Shown here: positions 52,871 to 61,698 of the stretch, in pieces | How the letters are laid out: each line of letters starts with the position of its first letter | Numbering within the stretch: the stretch's first letter is position 1 | Assembly: GCF_041107455.1 (NCBI RefSeq) | Contig: NZ_JBGBPY010000001.1 | Coordinates: forward strand, 2,418,001 to 2,482,000 | From: Rhodanobacter humi | Lineage (GTDB): Bacteria > Pseudomonadota > Gammaproteobacteria > Xanthomonadales > Rhodanobacteraceae | Reading direction: 5' to 3' | Length of the DNA: 64,000 nucleotides | Notes under the pieces: model-generated | Database searches by the model: none | What the model was told of the DNA's origin: nothing | Seen by the model: the letters and a program-made list of their open reading frames with translations, nothing else | Position numbers and translations under genes: made by a program

Positions 52871-54432
52871 AAGACCGGATCGCGCCGCGCCGCCTGCTGC
52901 ACGAGGCATTACTGGAGCACGGCGCCGCTCCGGTTCGCGCGCGGCGCACGGCGGTGGTGGTCGAGGGTCAGGCGTACAGCTATGCCGAGCTGCTCGACCG
53001 TGCCCTGCGCCTCGCGGGCGCGCTGCGGCAACGCGGCGTGCAGCGCGGCGATCGCGTGGCGATCTACATGGACAACACCTGGCCTTGCGCGGTGGCGATC
53101 TTCGCGGTGCTGCTGGCCGGTGGCGCGTTCATGGTGGTCAACCCGCTGACCAAGTCGGACAAGCTCGGCTACATGCTCGACGACAGTGGTGCGCGCGTGC
53201 TGCTCAGCGATGGGCATATCGCGCAGGAGTTCCTGCCGCTGCTGGCTGCGCGGCCGGCCTTGCGCGTGATCGCCTCGGGCAAGTTCCCCGAGGGACATGC
53301 CATCGAGGCGTTCGACGCGGTGATCGCCACGGGCGCGCCGTTGGCCGCGCCATCCGCCACCATCGCGCCGGACCTGGCCGCGCTGATCTACACCTCGGGC
53401 TCCACCGGGCAGCCCAAGGGGGTGATGCACACGCACCAGTCCATGCTGTTCGCGGCCGGCAGCCTGATCGAATACCTGCGTCTCGGTCCTGACGAACACA
53501 TCCTGTGCGCGCTGCCGCTGGCCTTCGACTATGGTCTTTACCAGTGGCTGATGGCGGTGCAACTGGGCGCCACCCTGGTGCTGGAACGTTCCTTCGCGTT
53601 CCCCGCGCAGGTGTTCGCGCGCATGCGCGAGTTCGAGGTGACGGTGTTCCCCGGCGTACCCACGATCTTCGCGATGCTGCTGTCCGCGCATCGCGGCGAG
53701 CCGCTGTGCTTTCCTGGCGTGACGCGGGTGACGAACACTGCCGCCGCACTGCCCGACGAGCAGGCGCTGCGGCTGCGCGAGATCTTCCCGCAGGCGCTGA
53801 TCTACAAGATGTACGGGCTCACCGAGTGCAAGCGGGTTTGCTACCTCGAACCCGAGTTGCTGGAAGCCAAGCCTGGTTCCGTGGGCAAGGCGATTCCCGG
53901 CACCGAGGTGTACCTGCGTTCGCCCGCGGGCGGGCCGGTGCCGCCGGGCGAGGCGGGCATTTTGCACGTGCGCGGCCCGCACGTGATGCTGGGCTACTGG
54001 AACCGTCCCGACCTCAGCGCGCAGATGCTGCGGCCCGGCCCGCTGCCGGGCGAGCGCGTGCTGTGCACGCACGACTGGTTCCGCATGGACGCCGAAGGCT
54101 TCCTCTACTTCGTCGGGCGCAGCGACGACATCATCAAGACCCGCGGCGAGAAGGTGAGCCCGGTCGAGGTGGAGAACGCGCTGCACGCGATCGACGGCGT
54201 GCACGAGGCGGCGGTGGCGGGCGTGCCCGACGAGCTGCTGGGCCAGGCGATCCGCGCCTGGGTGGTGCTGCAGCCCGGTGTGGCGCTGAGTCCCGGGCAG
54301 ATCCGCGCGCAATGCATGAAGCGGCTGGAGAACTTCATGGTGCCGCAACAGATCGTGATCTGCGCGGAACTGCCGCGCACCGCCACCGGCAAGGTCAGCC
54401 GCAAGGCCTTGCTCGAACAGCTGCCGGGCTGA
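52867..54432 (+). CDS. AMP-forming acyl-CoA/ACP ligase
   Basis: A 521-residue adenylate-forming enzyme. The A3 core TSGSTGQPKGVMHTH, A5 MYGLTEC, A7 DWFRMDAEGFLYFVGRSDD and A8/A10 KTRGEKVSPVEVE with TATGKVSRKAL are complete. It would activate an acid as acyl-AMP and load it onto CoA or the adjoining ACP. Coupled to the ACP gene by GTGA, it most likely loads that carrier. The length is close to the ligase of exosortase-A loci (about 515). Confidence 0.93.
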   Translation: MKDRIAPRRLLHEALLEHGAAPVRARRTAVVVEGQAYSYAELLDRALRLAGALRQRGVQRGDRVAIYMDNTWPCAVAIFAVLLAGGAFMVVNPLTKSDKLGYMLDDSGARVLLSDGHIAQEFLPLLAARPALRVIASGKFPEGHAIEAFDAVIATGAPLAAPSATIAPDLAALIYTSGSTGQPKGVMHTHQSMLFAAGSLIEYLRLGPDEHILCALPLAFDYGLYQWLMAVQLGATLVLERSFAFPAQVFARMREFEVTVFPGVPTIFAMLLSAHRGEPLCFPGVTRVTNTAAALPDEQALRLREIFPQALIYKMYGLTECKRVCYLEPELLEAKPGSVGKAIPGTEVYLRSPAGGPVPPGEAGILHVRGPHVMLGYWNRPDLSAQMLRPGPLPGERVLCTHDWFRMDAEGFLYFVGRSDDIIKTRGEKVSPVEVENALHAIDGVHEAAVAGVPDELLGQAIRAWVVLQPGVALSPGQIRAQCMKRLENFMVPQQIVICAELPRTATGKVSRKALLEQLPG

Positions 54433-54441
54433 AGGAGATCC

Positions 54442-55329
54442 ATGGACACGTTGTACCGCTCGTTGCGCAACCACCTTGCCGGCTCCCTGCAGACACTGCC
54501 GGACAAGCCGCGCGAAAATCCCGACAACGCCTTGCGGGCGCTCTGGTATGCCGCCGCCGGCCAGCCGCGTTCGGTGGTGACGGCCGGCGAGGGCGAGCTG
54601 CCCCTGCTGGACGACGATGTCGGTCGGCGCCGGCTGCAGCAATTCATCCAACGGCGCCTCGCCGGCGAACCGCTGGCCCATCTCACCGGGCGCGCCCATT
54701 TCATGGGACTGGACATGCTGAGCGGGCCCGCGGCGCTGATCCCGCGCGTGGAAACCGAGCAGCTCGCGCAGGCCGGCATCGAACTGCTGCTTGAGGAGCT
54801 GCGGCATCCCGCCGCCCGCGTGATCGACGTCTGCACCGGCTCAGGCAACCTCGCGTTTGCCATCGCCCACCATGTACCCGACGCCGCAGTCTTCGCCGCC
54901 GACATCAGCGCCGAGGCGCTGGCTCTGGCCGAACACAACCGCCGGCATCTGGGGCTGGAGCGGGTGGAGCTGCGCCGCGGCGACCTGCTGGAGCCCTTCG
55001 GCGACGGGTTCGACGGCACGATCGATCTCGTCCTCTGCGCGCCGCCCTACATCCTGAGCGGCAAGGTGGAACAGATGGCGCCGGAGATCGCCGAGCACGA
55101 GCCGCGGCTGGCCTTCGACGGCGGCCCGCTGGGCGTGACCATCCTGCTGCGCCTGCTGGAGGAATCGCCGCGCCTGCTGCGCCCCGGCGGCTGGCTGGCG
55201 CTGGAAGTCGGGCTGGGCCAGGGGCCGGCACTGGGACGACGGCTGCTGCGCGATCCGCATTACGATGCGGTGCGGCAGCTGGCCGATGCACGCGGCGACG
55301 TGCGGGTGATCCTCGCCCGCCGTGCCTGA
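54442..55329 (+). CDS. PrmC/HemK-like methyltransferase with altered NPPY motif
   Basis: A 295-residue SAM methyltransferase that follows PrmC in layout: N-terminal helical bundle (RRLAGEPLAHLTGRAHFMG), then LIPRVETE, VIDVCTGSGNLAFAI, and the C-terminal APEIAEHEPRLAFDGG. PrmC methylates the Gln of the GGQ loop in release factors and uses NPPY to hold the Gln amide. Here the motif reads CAPPY (LVLCAPPYI), with Asn replaced by Ala. Loss of the amide-binding Asn suggests a changed acceptor, fitting its place in this operon rather than in translation. The ligase stop is 10 bp upstream. Confidence 0.85.
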   Translation: MDTLYRSLRNHLAGSLQTLPDKPRENPDNALRALWYAAAGQPRSVVTAGEGELPLLDDDVGRRRLQQFIQRRLAGEPLAHLTGRAHFMGLDMLSGPAALIPRVETEQLAQAGIELLLEELRHPAARVIDVCTGSGNLAFAIAHHVPDAAVFAADISAEALALAEHNRRHLGLERVELRRGDLLEPFGDGFDGTIDLVLCAPPYILSGKVEQMAPEIAEHEPRLAFDGGPLGVTILLRLLEESPRLLRPGGWLALEVGLGQGPALGRRLLRDPHYDAVRQLADARGDVRVILARRA

Positions 55330-55353
55330 GCGTCAACGCGAAGGAGCACGCAC

Positions 55354-56331
55354 ATGGATGGACTGAACGCCAAGGTCTTCGAGCTGGACTGGGAGGCCGA
55401 AACCGCACGCATCGCCGCGCGCCTGCGCGAGGCCACCGCCCGCGTGCTGCACAAGCGCGGCCTGGTGGTGGCGATCTCCGGCGGCGTGGACAGTGCCGTG
55501 TGCGCCGCGCTGGCGGTGCGCGCGCTGGGGCCGGACAAGGTGTTCACCCTGATCCTGCCGGAACGCGACTCGGCTTCCTCCAGTGCGCGCAACGCCCGCG
55601 TGCTGGCCGAACACCTCGGCGTGCGCACTGAGACCGTCGACATCGCCCCGGCACTGGCCGCGATCGGCTGCTACGCCGCGCGCGACGAGGCGGTGCGCCG
55701 GCTGCTGCCCGACTACACCAGTGACTGGCGCATGAAGATCGCCATCGCCGGCGGCAGCGCGGGCGCCATCAATCACTTCATGCTGATCGCCGAGTCGCCC
55801 GAAGGCATGCGCCACGAATGCACGCTGCCGCTGCCCGAATACCTGCAGATCGTCGCCGCCACCAGCTACAAGCAGCGCCTGCGCAAGACGCTGGAATACT
55901 TCCACGCCGATCGCCTGAACTACGCCGTGGTCGGCACGCCCAACCGGCTGGAATACGACCAGGGTTTCTTCGTGAAGAACGGCGACGGCTCGGCCGACGT
56001 GAAGCCGATCGCGCACCTGTACAAGACCCAGGTCTACGGGCTGGCGAAGCACCTCGGCCTGCCCGACTGCGTGGCCACCGCCGCGCCCACCACCGACACC
56101 TACAGCCTCGCCCAGGGCCAGGACGAGTTCTACTTCGCGCTGCCCTGGGCGCAGATGGACCTCGCGCTGTGGGCGCTGGAACATCGGCGTCCAGCCGGCG
56201 AACTGGCGACCGCGCTGGGCATCGCCGAAGCCGCGGCGGCGGCGGTCTACACCGACATCGAGCGCAAGCGCAGCAGCACGCGCTACCTGCACCTGGCGCC
56301 GCTTCTGCTGGGGCCGGAGTCATCGACGTGA
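55354..56331 (+). CDS. NAD synthetase-like ATP-PPi amide ligase (NadE family)
   Basis: A 325-residue protein of the N-type ATP pyrophosphatase family. The PP-loop VAISGGVDSAVCAALAV and the GTPNRLEYDQGFFVKNGDGS segment are the NadE hallmarks; no glutaminase domain is attached. NadE makes NAD from deamido-NAD and ammonia. Its presence in this operon, next to AsnB, ACP and ligase, suggests either NAD supply for the pathway or, more interestingly, amide formation on a pathway intermediate. Ribosome site GGAG. Whether it is the cell's only NadE cannot be seen here. Confidence 0.88.
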   Translation: MDGLNAKVFELDWEAETARIAARLREATARVLHKRGLVVAISGGVDSAVCAALAVRALGPDKVFTLILPERDSASSSARNARVLAEHLGVRTETVDIAPALAAIGCYAARDEAVRRLLPDYTSDWRMKIAIAGGSAGAINHFMLIAESPEGMRHECTLPLPEYLQIVAATSYKQRLRKTLEYFHADRLNYAVVGTPNRLEYDQGFFVKNGDGSADVKPIAHLYKTQVYGLAKHLGLPDCVATAAPTTDTYSLAQGQDEFYFALPWAQMDLALWALEHRRPAGELATALGIAEAAAAAVYTDIERKRSSTRYLHLAPLLLGPESST

Positions 56332-57383
56332 CGGACGGCGATCAAGCCGCCACCTACCGGACCGCGCTGGCCGAGCTGCCGCGCGATCGTGCGGAGGTGC
56401 TGGCGTTCTGGCGCGACAATCTCGGCGATCCCGCGCGGCACGCGGGCAAGTACGACGGGTTCTACCTCGGCGGCCCGTTCGGGCCGGCCCTCCTGCAGCT
56501 GCTCCGCCACGGCGATGCCGTGATCGGCACCTGCGGCGTGGGCGCGCGGCGCATGCTGTGGCAGGGACGCGAGATCCGCGCGGGCCTGCTCGCGGACATG
56601 GCGGTGGACGCGCGCCACCGCACGCTGGGTCCGGCGCTGATGCTGCAGGAGGCGCTGGTCGCCGCGGCGGCGGGGCGCTACGACCTGCTCTACGGTTTCC
56701 CCAACCGCAAGTCGCTGCCGGTGGTGCGGCGGCTGGGCTACGCGGTGCTCGGCGAGCTGTCGCGCCATGCACGGGTGCTGCAGCACGCCCACTATCTGCG
56801 GCGGCGCCTGCCGCATTGGCTGGCCGCGTTGCTGGGGAACGCGCTCGATGCGTGGCACATCTTGCTGGATGGCTTGCGTGCGCTGCCGGGCCGAAGCGTG
56901 ACGGCGACCTGGTCGGAGCAGGCCGACCCCCGGATGGATGCGCTGTGGCAGGCCTCGCCGCATGGCGATGGCCTGCTCGGCGTGCATGACGCGGCGTTGG
57001 CGCGCTGGCGTTTCGACCAGTCGCCGCTGGCCAGCGTGCGTTATCTGCTGCTTGGCGACCGACGCGACGGCGCGCTGCGGGCATGGTTCGCCTGCGAGCG
57101 CAGGGATCGCGTGCTGCAGGTGCGCGACTACTGGTCGGAGCGCGGCGTGGAAGGCATCGACCACCGGCTGGTGCTGGCGCTGGTGCGCGCGGCGCGGCGC
57201 GAAGGCTGCGCCTCGGTCACGCTGGAATGCGCGGCCCCGGCGGCGCGGATGGCGGGCTGGCGTCGCGCCGGGTTCGTCCTGCGCGAGGGCCAGCCCGTGG
57301 TCGGCAAGTGGCTGGGCGCCAGCCCGGCCCCGGCCGGGCTGGCGCGGGACTGGCACCTGACCGAGGCCGACGCGGACGAGTGA
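56328..57383 (+). CDS. GNAT-like acyltransferase, last gene of the amidotransferase operon
   Basis: A 351-residue protein with two GNAT-like halves. The first (about 1-190) has the GNAT beta-strand/acyl-CoA segment LLADMAVDARHRTLGPALMLQ and DLLYGFPNRKSLPVVRRLGY; the second (about 200-351) repeats the fold with HRLVLALVRAARREG. FemAB-like or GNAT proteins accompany exosortase-A loci, so this could acylate or aminoacylate a pathway product. The GTG at 56328 overlaps the nadE stop by four bases (GTGA), indicating coupled translation. The substrate is unknown. Confidence 0.78.
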   Translation: MTDGDQAATYRTALAELPRDRAEVLAFWRDNLGDPARHAGKYDGFYLGGPFGPALLQLLRHGDAVIGTCGVGARRMLWQGREIRAGLLADMAVDARHRTLGPALMLQEALVAAAAGRYDLLYGFPNRKSLPVVRRLGYAVLGELSRHARVLQHAHYLRRRLPHWLAALLGNALDAWHILLDGLRALPGRSVTATWSEQADPRMDALWQASPHGDGLLGVHDAALARWRFDQSPLASVRYLLLGDRRDGALRAWFACERRDRVLQVRDYWSERGVEGIDHRLVLALVRAARREGCASVTLECAAPAARMAGWRRAGFVLREGQPVVGKWLGASPAPAGLARDWHLTEADADE

Positions 57384-57385
57384 GC

Positions 57386-57419
57386 GCGGCGAGCGCGGCC
57401 AACCGGCCGTCCTCGCCGC
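57386..57419. terminator. Bidirectional terminator-like hairpin
   Basis: GCGGCGAG (57386-57393) and CTCGCCGC (57412-57419) form the outer stem, with an inner GGCC/GGCC stem, between the convergent GNAT and nitroreductase genes. No T tract follows. Confidence 0.55.
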
Positions 57420-57438
57420 ATGCCGCGCGTGTGCCGGC

Positions 57439-58038
57439 TCAGCCCGCGACGATGAAGCGCTGGCCGTCGTCCATGAAGGCCTTCTCGCCGAAGCCGCTTT
57501 CGTGCGAACCGAACGGCATCTGCGCACGCAGCTTCCACGACGCCGGCACGTTCCAGGTTGCGCGGGCGGCGTCGTCCACCAGCGGGTTGTAGTGCTGCAG
57601 GCTGGCGCCGATGCCGGCATCGGTCAGCGCCAACCACACCGCGAACTGCGCCATGCCGGCCGAGTGCTCGGACCACACCGGGAAGTTGTCCGCGTACAGC
57701 GCGAACTTCTCCTGCAAGCCCTTCACCACGTCCTGGTCTTCGTAGAACAGCACGGTGCCTGCGCCGGCGGCGAAGCTGTCGAGCTTGGCGGCGGTCTGCG
57801 CAAAGGCCTCGGCTGGCACGACCTTGGCGAGAGCCTCCTTGGCCAGCGCCCAGAACTTCACGCTCTGCTCGCCGAACAGGATCACGGCGCGCGAGCTCTG
57901 CGAATTGAACGACGACGGCGTGTGCTTGATGGCCTGCTGGATGAGGTTGTTCAGGGCGTCCTTGTCCATGTTCACGTTGCGGCCCAGCGCGTACTGGGTG
58001 CGGCGCTTCTTGAGGTGTTCGATCACGGCGTTGCTCAT
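57439..58038 (-). CDS. Nitroreductase-family oxidoreductase (Frm2/Hbn1-like)
   Basis: A 199-residue FMN-dependent nitroreductase-type enzyme. The N-terminus RRTQYALGRNVN, TPSSFNSQSSRAVIL, and the later SAGMAQFAVWLALTDAGIG are typical of the fatty-acid-repressed Frm2/Hbn1 group that reduces nitroaromatics or quinones. Two in-frame ATGs (58044, 58038) exist; GGAGGA directly abuts the first, leaving no spacer, so 58038 with about six bases of spacing is the start. The gene is single. Confidence 0.9.
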   Translation of the reverse strand: MSNAVIEHLKKRRTQYALGRNVNMDKDALNNLIQQAIKHTPSSFNSQSSRAVILFGEQSVKFWALAKEALAKVVPAEAFAQTAAKLDSFAAGAGTVLFYEDQDVVKGLQEKFALYADNFPVWSEHSAGMAQFAVWLALTDAGIGASLQHYNPLVDDAARATWNVPASWKLRAQMPFGSHESGFGEKAFMDDGQRFIVAG

Positions 58039-58270
58039 GGACATTCCTCCGTAAAAAGAAAAGCCGAATCCGCGGAACGGCGGGGCCGTTCCGGACTCGT
58101 GTACGTGTTCGGGATGGCGCCTATGTTGGGCGCGCTGTGCCGCGCCGGCTAGCCGGCAATCCGTGGTTACTCCGTTTCCCGAGGGAAACGCTGGCGGGGT
58201 CGCGGGAGCACATCCAGCGTGCGATGGCCTTGGCTCCGATCGACGTGGAGCCGCGCTCCCGCAGGCAACT
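58039..58270. other. Gap between nitroreductase and mutM
   Basis: No gene. Two palindromes stand out: the perfect 14-mer GCCGGCTAGCCGGC (58144-58157) and a 7-bp stem CGTTTCC/GGAAACG (58173-58190). The latter may end the mutM transcript; the former is unexplained. Confidence 0.45.
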
Positions 58271-59098
58271 TCAGTGTTGGCAGTGCGGGCACCAGAACGT
58301 GGAGCGCTGCCCCAGCACCGCCTGCCGGATCGGCGTGCCGCAAACCTTGCACGGCTCGCCCGCGCGGCCGTAGACCATCAGCTCGCGGAAGAAATAGCCG
58401 GGCGCGCCGTCGGGGGCGAGGAAGTCGCGCAACGTGGTGCCGCCGCGTTCGATCGCATGCGCGAGGATGCGCTTCACCTCGGCGGCGAGCCGTGCGTAGC
58501 GGGCGCGCGACACGCTGCCCGCTTCGCGGCGCGGGGCAATGCCGGCGGCGAACAGCGCCTCGCTGGCGTAGATGTTGCCCACGCCGACCACGATGGCGTT
58601 GTCCATCAGGAATACCTTTACGGCCGCGCTGCGGCCGCGCGAGGCGCGCCACAGCAGGTCGCCATCGAAGGCGTCGGTGAGCGGCTCCGGGCCGAGCTTC
58701 GCCAGCAGTTCGTGGGTGGTGCCGGGTGCTTGCCAGAGCAGGCAGCCGAAGCGGCGCGGGTCGGTGAAACGCAGCACGCGCGGGCCTTCGTGCGCGCCGC
58801 GCGCCAAAGCGATGTCCACGTGGTCGTGTGGACCGAGCGGTGCGTCGGGCGGCAGCACGCGCAGCATGCCGCTCATGCCCAGGTGCAGCAGGGCGCTGCC
58901 GACCTCGGTGTGCAGCAGCAGGTATTTCGCGCGGCGCTCCACCGCCGCGATGCGCTGGCCGGGCAGCAGCTCGGCAACCTCGCGCGGAATCGGCCAGCGC
59001 AGGTCCGGCCGACGCAGCACCACCGCCGTCACGCGTCGGCCGACCACGTGCGGGGCGATGCCGCGGCGGGTGGTTTCGACTTCGGGGAGTTCGGGCAT
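58271..59098 (-). CDS. mutM: Formamidopyrimidine-DNA glycosylase MutM/Fpg
   Basis: A 275-residue base-excision repair enzyme that removes 8-oxoguanine and ring-opened purines. The catalytic N-terminus [12 protein letters not shown] (Pro2, Glu3) and the C-terminal zinc finger with CKVCGTPI and [10 protein letters not shown] are intact. The ATG at 59098 overlaps the stop of the upstream DUF4340 gene (TGATG), making mutM the last gene of a five-gene transporter-type operon, an unusual setting. Confidence 0.96.
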   Translation of the reverse strand: MPELPEVETTRRGIAPHVVGRRVTAVVLRRPDLRWPIPREVAELLPGQRIAAVERRAKYLLLHTEVGSALLHLGMSGMLRVLPPDAPLGPHDHVDIALARGAHEGPRVLRFTDPRRFGCLLWQAPGTTHELLAKLGPEPLTDAFDGDLLWRASRGRSAAVKVFLMDNAIVVGVGNIYASEALFAAGIAPRREAGSVSRARYARLAAEVKRILAHAIERGGTTLRDFLAPDGAPGYFFRELMVYGRAGEPCKVCGTPIRQAVLGQRSTFWCPHCQH

Positions 59099-59592
59099 CA
59101 GTGCGCCCCGGACAGCTCGACGTGCTCCGCCTTGGGCGCCTGCGGCATGAAGCGCAGCGAGACCAGCGCCACGCGCGCGCCGACCTGCACGTAGCACTGC
59201 GGGCCGGTGGCCGACATCGTGCCGAAGGCGAGGCGCTGGCCGTCGAGGCTCAGCACGGTCTGCGGCGGCGCAAGGCCGATCTTCGCGGCGTCGAAGTCGA
59301 CGGCGGCGCGCCATTGCAACACCGGGGCGGCAGCGGCAGCGGTCAGGCCATCGAGGTAGCGGTCGTCGACGCGCTGGCCATCGGCGCGCCACCAATGGCC
59401 GTCGCGTTTCGCGTAGTGCACGGCGGGCGCGTCGCCGAGTTGCAGCGTCACCGCGGTGATCGCCGCGGGATCGAGCGCAAGCAGGGTGCCCGGCGCGGTG
59501 CGTTCGTCGCGCTGCCATTGCCACAGTGCCAGCGCGATCAGCACGGCGACGCCGAGCAGGAGCAGCAGGCGTGAGCGCGCGGCCCGCTTCAT
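59098..59592 (-). CDS. DUF4340-like membrane-anchored protein
   Basis: A 164-residue protein with an N-terminal anchor ([18 protein letters not shown]) and a periplasmic part with [21 protein letters not shown] and [15 protein letters not shown]4340 proteins accompany GldG-like ABC exporters. It overlaps the stop of the GldG-like gene by four bases (ATGA) and the start of mutM. Probably an accessory subunit. Confidence 0.82.
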   Translation of the reverse strand: MKRAARSRLLLLLGVAVLIALALWQWQRDERTAPGTLLALDPAAITAVTLQLGDAPAVHYAKRDGHWWRADGQRVDDRYLDGLTAAAAAPVLQWRAAVDFDAAKIGLAPPQTVLSLDGQRLAFGTMSATGPQCYVQVGARVALVSLRFMPQAPKAEHVELSGAH

Positions 59593-60941
59593 GCGCGGCG
59601 GCGGCGCCAGGCGATCAGGCCGCCGATCGCGAGCAGCAGCAGCGGCAACACCAGCATGAAGCCGAGGCTGACGAGGTTGAGCTCGGCCTGGTCGATGCGC
59701 AGCACGCGGTCGGGCACGCCCTGGCGGGGCAGGTCGACCAGGGCGTCGTCGCCCAGCAGCCAGTTGAAGATGCGTTCGCCCAGCGCGCGGTTGCCGCCGG
59801 TGCCGAGGTAGGCGTTGGAGAGGAAATCGCCGTCGCCGACCACCACCGCGCGCTGCTCGCGCTTGTCGGGGCTGGGCGAGAGGCGGTCCAGCGAGAGGCC
59901 GAAGTCCAGCGGGCCCTTGAACTCGCCGGCGGCGTCGTCGTAGCGGATCTCGGAGGGATGCGCGCTGTCGATGGCGTGGAACTCGGTCCAGCTCTGCGCG
60001 CTGGAGCGCAGCAGCGGCGTGGCCGTCCAGCCACCCGCGCCGGTGCGCGCCAGCGCGGCCACCTGCGGGAAGCGCGTGGCGAGCTGGAAGCCGCGGGTGA
60101 TCGGGTTGGGCGGGTACTGCGCCACCGCCAGCAGGCGCGGATCGGCCAGGCCGAGCGCCGCGCCGCTGCCGTCCACCAGCACGCCGGGCAGCACTTGGAC
60201 GCCCAGCGCCTTGGCCAGCGGATCAAGGCCGAGGTCGCCGTCCGCCGGGTCGCGCAGCCACAGCAGGTTGCCGCCGTCCTGCACGTAGGCGACCAACGCC
60301 TGCACCGCGCCCGCGGGCAGCGCCACGGTGGGGCTGGCCAGCACCACCAGGTCGGTGCCCTGCGGCACGGCGGCCGCCTGCGCGAAGCTCAGCGGCACCG
60401 CGCGCAGGCCGCTCTGCGCGAGCTGGCCCATCAGCGTGCCCATGTCGGGCTTGCCCTGGCCGCCGGGCAGGCGCTCGCCGTCGCCGGTGACGAAGGCGAC
60501 GATGCGGTCGTTGCCGCGGATCAGCCGCTCCAGCGCGTTGGTCACGCTGGCTTCGGAAAGTTCGGTCAGCCGCTGCTCGTGACCGCGGTAGTGCAGGATC
60601 AGCTCGCCGTCCACGGCGATGCCCAGTTCGCGCATCCGTGCCGGATCCTGCTGCGGATCGACGAAGCGCAGCGCGAGGTCGGGCTTGGCCTGCCGATAGC
60701 GCTGCAGGAAGCCGGCGACCTGTGCACGCAGATCGCCCTGCGGGCTCGCGTAGCTGACGATTTCCACCGGGCCGTCCAGCTTCGACAGCACCGCGCGGCT
60801 CTGCGGCGACAGGCTCACGCGTCCGTTCGCGGTCCAGTCGGCCACATGGGCGTAGCGCGTGCCGAGGTAACCGATCGCGCCGGCGCCGACGAACAGCAGC
60901 AGGGTGAACAGCCAGCCGTCCAGATGTCCAGACCATTTCAT
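59589..60941 (-). CDS. GldG-like ABC-transporter auxiliary protein
   Basis: A 450-residue protein with an N-terminal helix, a large periplasmic domain of the GldG/ABC_transp_aux (DUF7088-like) type and a C-terminal helix ([23 protein letters not shown]). Markers are [29 protein letters not shown] and [19 protein letters not shown]. In Flavobacterium GldA, GldF and GldG form the gliding ABC complex; proteobacterial forms have no known cargo. The start at 60941 is 2 bp after the permease stop. Confidence 0.88.
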   Translation of the reverse strand: MKWSGHLDGWLFTLLLFVGAGAIGYLGTRYAHVADWTANGRVSLSPQSRAVLSKLDGPVEIVSYASPQGDLRAQVAGFLQRYRQAKPDLALRFVDPQQDPARMRELGIAVDGELILHYRGHEQRLTELSEASVTNALERLIRGNDRIVAFVTGDGERLPGGQGKPDMGTLMGQLAQSGLRAVPLSFAQAAAVPQGTDLVVLASPTVALPAGAVQALVAYVQDGGNLLWLRDPADGDLGLDPLAKALGVQVLPGVLVDGSGAALGLADPRLLAVAQYPPNPITRGFQLATRFPQVAALARTGAGGWTATPLLRSSAQSWTEFHAIDSAHPSEIRYDDAAGEFKGPLDFGLSLDRLSPSPDKREQRAVVVGDGDFLSNAYLGTGGNRALGERIFNWLLGDDALVDLPRQGVPDRVLRIDQAELNLVSLGFMLVLPLLLLAIGGLIAWRRRRA

Positions 60942-60942
60942 G

Positions 60943-61698
60943 TCAGCCGCGCTCCTTGTCGGCCGCGAGCCGGCGCGTGGCCAGCGCAAGGCAGACCACG
61001 ATCAGCAGCACGAACCACAGGATGTCGGCGGTGGAGACCAGTCCGCGCAGCAGGTTCTGCTCGTGCGTGCTCATCGCCAGCCAGTTGATCGCGCCGTCGT
61101 CGATGCCGGCCATCTGTGCGCCGAGGTTCACCGTCCACAACGCCAGGCCGAGCAGCAGCGCCACCGCGGCGGCGATCGCCGGATGCGCGGTGAAGGTGGA
61201 AGCGGCCACGGCCAGCGCGGCCAGCGCGGCCAGCATCAGGGCGATGCCCAGCGTGGCGGCGGCGAGCTTGCCCCAGTCCGGCGTGGTGGCGTGCGCCAGC
61301 GACAACGGCATCGCCAGGGTCAGCAGCAGCCATGCCAGCAGCCACAGCAGCAGCACGGCGTACTTGCCCAGCACGATGCGCGAAGCAGGCAGGCCCGCGG
61401 CGAACAGCAGCGGCAGCGTGCCGTTGCGGCGTTCGCCGGCCAGCGTGGACATGGCGAGCAGCGGCACCACCAGGAAGGCGAGCTGCGCGAGCTGGCCCAG
61501 CAGCGGCACGGCCACCAGGTCCACGTAGCCGGGACCGTCCGGCAGCGCGGCGCGCTGGATCTCGCCGGCGAGGAAGTCGCCCAGCAGGCGGGTGAAGCAC
61601 CAGCCCAGCCAGGCCAGGCTCAGCGCCAGCAGCACCCAGGCCAGCGGCTGCACGCGCAGGCGGCGCAGTTCGAGACGGAACATGGCGAGGAAACTCAT
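60943..61698 (-). CDS. ABC transporter permease (GldF-like)
   Basis: A 251-residue permease with about six helices, ABC2-membrane type. The cytoplasmic ERRNGTLPLLFAAGLP turn is typical. It ends 2 bp before the GldG-like gene, and its ATG lies in the stop region of the ATPase gene (overlap of four bases), so the three subunits are made together. The cargo is unknown. Confidence 0.88.
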   Translation of the reverse strand: MSFLAMFRLELRRLRVQPLAWVLLALSLAWLGWCFTRLLGDFLAGEIQRAALPDGPGYVDLVAVPLLGQLAQLAFLVVPLLAMSTLAGERRNGTLPLLFAAGLPASRIVLGKYAVLLLWLLAWLLLTLAMPLSLAHATTPDWGKLAAATLGIALMLAALAALAVAASTFTAHPAIAAAVALLLGLALWTVNLGAQMAGIDDGAINWLAMSTHEQNLLRGLVSTADILWFVLLIVVCLALATRRLAADKERG

